Of a stretch of 47,493 nucleotides of DNA, positions 44,407 to 47,493 are shown piece by piece. The position numbers and the translations under genes were made by a program. The DNA is from DTU049 sp033809015 (lineage in GTDB: Bacteria > Bacteroidota > Bacteroidia > Bacteroidales > DTU049), in the NCBI GenBank assembly GCA_033809015.1, contig JAPXMM010000001.1, positions 1 to 47,493 on the forward strand. Direction: 5' to 3'. The notes under the pieces are model-generated. The model saw only the letters and a list, made by a program, of their open reading frames with translations, ran no database searches and had not been told where the DNA came from. Position 1 is the stretch's first letter. Each line of letters begins with the position of its first letter.

Positions 44407-45698
44407 GAGTATTGATGTTTGGTTGGGAATTTCCACCACATATTTCAGGAGGTTTAGGTACAGCCTGCTATGGGCTCACAAAAGCTCTCCTCAGGCAAGG
44501 TGTAGAGGTTGTTTTTGTTGTTCCTAAAGCCTTTGGCGACGAAGATAATGAAATTAGAATAGTAAATGCTTCAGATTTTGAAATTAATTTAGAAGATCAA
44601 TCTACTGTAGAACTATGGAAAAGATTGAAATATATCCAAGTAGCTTCCAAAATAATTCCTTATATTAGTCCAGAATATTATACCCAGGAATATGAAAAAT
44701 TATTAAAAGAAGAAATTAATAAAAATAATATTTTTAAACAAAAATATCAATTCGCAGGTACATATGGCCCTAATCTGATGTATGAAGTTTCTAGATATGC
44801 ATTAATTGCTAGCGCATTGGCTGCTACAAATGATTTCGATGTAATACATGCTCATGATTGGTTAACATATCCAGCTGGCATAGCTGCTAAAAATACTAGC
44901 GGTAAACCATTAGTAGTTCATGTACATGCTACAGAGTTTGACCGTAGCGGAGAAAATATTAACCAAGATGTATATAATATCGAACGTGAGGGCATGATGC
45001 AAGCTGACAAAATTATTACCGTATCTAACTATACAAGAAATATTGTGATTACTAGATATGGCATAAATCCTGATAAAGTTTTTACTATCTATAATGGTGC
45101 TGATGCATTTAAGTTTAATACTAGACCTAAAGTGCAGAAACCATATAAAGAAAAAGTTGTAACTTATATTGGGAGAATAACTTTCCAGAAAGGACCAGAA
45201 TATTTTGTAGAAACTGCTCGCAAATTATTACAATATGATAATAATGTGAGATTTGTGATGGCTGGCTCTGGAGATATGTTTCCCCGAATAATAAGATTAG
45301 CAGCTCGATATCGTATAGGACACAAGATTCATTTTACTGGCTTTCTAAAAGGTCCAGAAGTGGAAGAAGTACTTTCATATAGTGATGTTTATGTGATGCC
45401 AAGTGTTTCTGAACCTTTTGGTATCTCACCACTAGAAGCTTTGATGTCTAATATTCCTATTGTTATTTCTAAACAAAGTGGCGTAGCAGAGGTTCTCAAA
45501 CATGCTATTAAAGTGGACTTTTGGGATATAGATGCTATGGCTAATGCTATTTATGGCATTTTAAATTATCCAGCTATTAATAAAATGTTTCAAAAATATA
45601 GTAAAGATGAGGTAGATCAGCTAAAATGGGATAACTCAGCTTTTGAGGTTAAACAACTATATGAGTCTTTATTACGTGAATATTTAATTTTAAAATGA
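44403..45698 (+). CDS. GT4-type glycosyltransferase (glycogen synthase-like)
   Basis: This 431-residue GT-B transferase has an N-terminal GWEFPPHISGGLGTACYGLTKAL glycine-rich acceptor loop, DVIHAHDWLTYPAG, VVHVHATEFDRSGENI, TVSNYTRNIV and VTYIGRITFQKGPEYF. The C-terminal nucleotide-sugar site is MPSVSEPFGISPLEALMSNIPIV. Such proteins in the Bacteroides alpha-glucan cluster are thought to extend glycogen, but the donor and product are inferred from context. Start and preceding stop overlap (ATGA), so translation is coupled with the debranching enzyme. Confidence 0.9.
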   Translation: MRVLMFGWEFPPHISGGLGTACYGLTKALLRQGVEVVFVVPKAFGDEDNEIRIVNASDFEINLEDQSTVELWKRLKYIQVASKIIPYISPEYYTQEYEKLLKEEINKNNIFKQKYQFAGTYGPNLMYEVSRYALIASALAATNDFDVIHAHDWLTYPAGIAAKNTSGKPLVVHVHATEFDRSGENINQDVYNIEREGMMQADKIITVSNYTRNIVITRYGINPDKVFTIYNGADAFKFNTRPKVQKPYKEKVVTYIGRITFQKGPEYFVETARKLLQYDNNVRFVMAGSGDMFPRIIRLAARYRIGHKIHFTGFLKGPEVEEVLSYSDVYVMPSVSEPFGISPLEALMSNIPIVISKQSGVAEVLKHAIKVDFWDIDAMANAIYGILNYPAINKMFQKYSKDEVDQLKWDNSAFEVKQLYESLLREYLILK

Positions 45699-45705
45699 TA
45701 AGTGT

Positions 45706-47250
45706 ATGAGATATATCTGTTTCTATTTTCAAGTTCATCAACCTATGAGATTGAGAACTTACAGATTTTTTGACATTGGAGTAAATCATCATTATTATGA
45801 TGATTATCAAAATCAATATATACTTCGTAGAGTTGCAGATAAGTGTTATTTGCCAATGAATCATTTGCTGTATGAACTTATCCAAGAGTTTGGACAACGA
45901 TTTAGAGTGGCTTTCTCCATCTCTGGAGTAGCCCTTGAGCAATTTGAGAAATATGCTCCAGAAGTTATTGAAAGTTTCAAATTATTAGCCAATACTGGTG
46001 CAGTAGAATTTTTAGCTGAAACTTATAGCCATTCCTTGGCTTCTGTTATTTCTAAAGAAGAATTTTATTCTCAGATTAATTTACAACAAGAAAAATTACA
46101 ATCTTTATTAGGTGTGAAACCTAGTACAGCTTTTAGGAATACTGAGCTTATCTATAGTGACCAGATAGGTGAATATGTAGCAGATTTGGGATATAAAGTA
46201 ATGCTGGCAGAGGGTGCTAAACATATATTAGGCTGGAAAAGCCCACATTTCCTTTATTATAACGTAAGAAAACCTGAACTTAAACTTTTACTAAAAGACT
46301 ATCAACTTAGTGATGATATTGCTTTTAGATTTTCTAATAGAGAATGGAACCAATGGCCATTGACAACAGAAAAATATGTAGATTGGCTTAATAATATTGA
46401 TAAAAACCATGAAGTCGTTAATTTATTTATGGATTATGAAACTTTCGGAGAACATCAATGGAAGGAAACAGGTATTTTTGATTTCATGAGGGCATTACCA
46501 GGTAGGGTATTTTCACATTCAGATTATGAGTTTGCTAATCCTACAGAACTCACAGAAATACTTCAACCCGTAGCTCCACTTCACGTACCATATCCTACTT
46601 CATGGGCAGACGAAGAAAGAGATCTCACTGCTTGGTTAGGAAACGATCTGCAAGAGGATGCCTTTAATACATTATATTCACTCAGAGATAAAATCTTACA
46701 AACAAATAATCCAGACATTTTCAAAGATTGGTTGTATCTGCAAACAAGTGATCATTTTTATTATATGTGTACCAAATGGTTCTCTGATGGCGATGTACAT
46801 AAATATTTTAATCCTTATGGTTCACCATATGATGCATATATTAATTATATGAATATTTTAAGTGATTTCATAACTAGAATTGATAATATTTTATCTCAAC
46901 AATCTGATATAAAACTAAATGATACTAAAAAACAAGAAGGTGTTCACATAAATAAAACTACTAATAGAAGTCTTAAAAAAACTGATGTTAAAAAATCAGT
47001 TAAGAAAAATAACAAAAATGATAATATTAAACTCACAAAAAATCAAATAGAAACAATAATTAAAGAATTCACATTAAAAGAATTAGCTTTATTATCTAAA
47101 CAATTACCAGAAAATATTTTTAATAAAATTAATGATCAACTAGACGAAAAACAAAAGAGTAAATTAGAAAAAGAAATAGAGAAAATAATACGTCCTAGAA
47201 AAGATAGTATAGACAAAATAATGACAAAGTTTAAAGAATTAGTAAAGTAA
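45706..47250 (+). CDS. GH57 alpha-amylase/4-alpha-glucanotransferase-type hydrolase with Lys-rich tail
   Basis: This 514-residue protein has the GH57 fold with its ordered motifs: VHQP near the N-terminus (YFQVHQPMRLRTY), the nucleophile region EFLAETYSHSLAS, the YSDQIGEYVADLGYKVMLAEGA stretch, and the acid region NLFMDYETFGEHQW. The catalytic domain ends near 395. The last 110 or so residues form a very Lys/Asn-rich, predicted disordered then helical tail (KKTDVKKSVKKNNKND... ending in Lys-rich helices) that is longer than in homologues I recall. The enzyme acts on alpha-1,4-glucans and is the third gene of the glycogen operon, 7 bases after the GT4 gene. Confidence 0.9.
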   Translation: MRYICFYFQVHQPMRLRTYRFFDIGVNHHYYDDYQNQYILRRVADKCYLPMNHLLYELIQEFGQRFRVAFSISGVALEQFEKYAPEVIESFKLLANTGAVEFLAETYSHSLASVISKEEFYSQINLQQEKLQSLLGVKPSTAFRNTELIYSDQIGEYVADLGYKVMLAEGAKHILGWKSPHFLYYNVRKPELKLLLKDYQLSDDIAFRFSNREWNQWPLTTEKYVDWLNNIDKNHEVVNLFMDYETFGEHQWKETGIFDFMRALPGRVFSHSDYEFANPTELTEILQPVAPLHVPYPTSWADEERDLTAWLGNDLQEDAFNTLYSLRDKILQTNNPDIFKDWLYLQTSDHFYYMCTKWFSDGDVHKYFNPYGSPYDAYINYMNILSDFITRIDNILSQQSDIKLNDTKKQEGVHINKTTNRSLKKTDVKKSVKKNNKNDNIKLTKNQIETIIKEFTLKELALLSKQLPENIFNKINDQLDEKQKSKLEKEIEKIIRPRKDSIDKIMTKFKELVK

Positions 47251-47318
47251 AATTTTTAAATTATCTTGATTGGAGTTAATAGAATTATGCGTATTAAGGG
47301 GGAGAAGTAGATATGGTA

Positions 47319-47358
47319 TTATAATGGATAAAATTTTAAAAGATTTTATCCATTATAA
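47319..47358 (+). terminator. Terminator of the glucan operon
   Basis: A perfect 16-bp stem (ttataatggataaaat / attttatccattataa) with an 8-base loop sits 69 bases after the GH57 stop. It has no long T-run right after it, but is the only strong hairpin in the gap and separates the operon from the next gene. Confidence 0.6.
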
Positions 47359-47426
47359 TAAAACATTTATTTATGTTTAACTTTTCATGTTAAATATATT
47401 TGTTATTTTTGTAAAAAATTTAAATT

Positions 47427-47493
47427 ATGGAATATACAGCTGAAAACATAGAAAAGATGCTGGCTCTGACCAAAGAGGGTAAACGTGAATTTT
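47427..47493 (+). mobile_element. Start of a second transposase-like gene (cut by window edge)
   Basis: From ATG 47427 the frame reads MEYTAENIEKMLALTKEGKREF. This resembles LFENPTEVFALSKEGTREL at the start of the IS1595-type gene at 32007. A TATTTTTG box at 47404-47411 precedes it, as at the other copy. It is likely a related family member, not an identical copy. Confidence 0.65.

Overview
The window is AT-rich DNA (roughly 30% GC by eye) from the Bacteroidota phylum, most likely an anaerobic or microaerobic member. Four things point there. Promoters have the TAnnTTTG -7 box and genes lack Shine-Dalgarno sequences. Two secreted peptidases end in type IX secretion (T9SS) type A sorting domains, and GldB-like and PorT-like genes are present. 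The PurF, debranching enzyme/GT4/GH57, Tgt-LptF/G and DoxX (BT_3928-like) genes are all of the forms typical of this phylum. HydE and NqrDEF suggest [FeFe]-hydrogenase-based and sodium-coupled energy metabolism.

Layout. 1-9 kb: end of an unidentified gene, a CAT-anticodon tRNA (probably Ile2), two T9SS-exported peptidases, hydE, then divergent gldB-like and PorT-like genes. 9.0-13.2 kb: an accessory insertion between core genes, holding a GIY-YIG nuclease remnant, a stand-alone PD-(D/E)XK nuclease, a GmrSD-type (DUF262/DUF1524) nuclease and a triple zinc-ribbon protein. Each intact gene sits just behind a copy of the same promoter-bearing intergenic repeat, and a deleted second copy of the PD-(D/E)XK gene lies at the right edge. 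13.2-25.7 kb: purC, lolD, metG, a type II restriction-modification pair, an LptD-like protein, a YqeY protein, ddl and a C1 peptidase. 25.8-31.9 kb: nqrDEF (without nqrABC), a PurF-like gene broken by a one-base frameshift between two A7 runs, and folC. 32.0-38.7 kb: an IS1595-type transposase with degraded catalytic motifs, LptF/G permease, tgt, DoxX-family protein, rdgB and panC. 38.7-42.2 kb: a very large DUF7477-TPR-double CbbX AAA+ protein behind a small DUF6232 membrane protein. 42.4-47.3 kb: a glycogen/alpha-glucan operon (debranching enzyme, GT4, GH57). The window ends inside the start of a second transposase-like gene.

Two repeat systems stand out. A MITE-like family with ends resembling AGGCGTTTA...TAAACGCCT occurs five times, four of them between convergent genes. 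A different promoter/5'-leader repeat occurs three times in the accessory insertion and makes that region look like an array of gene cassettes. The least explained protein-coding locus is the DUF6232 / DUF7477-TPR-AAA-AAA pair.
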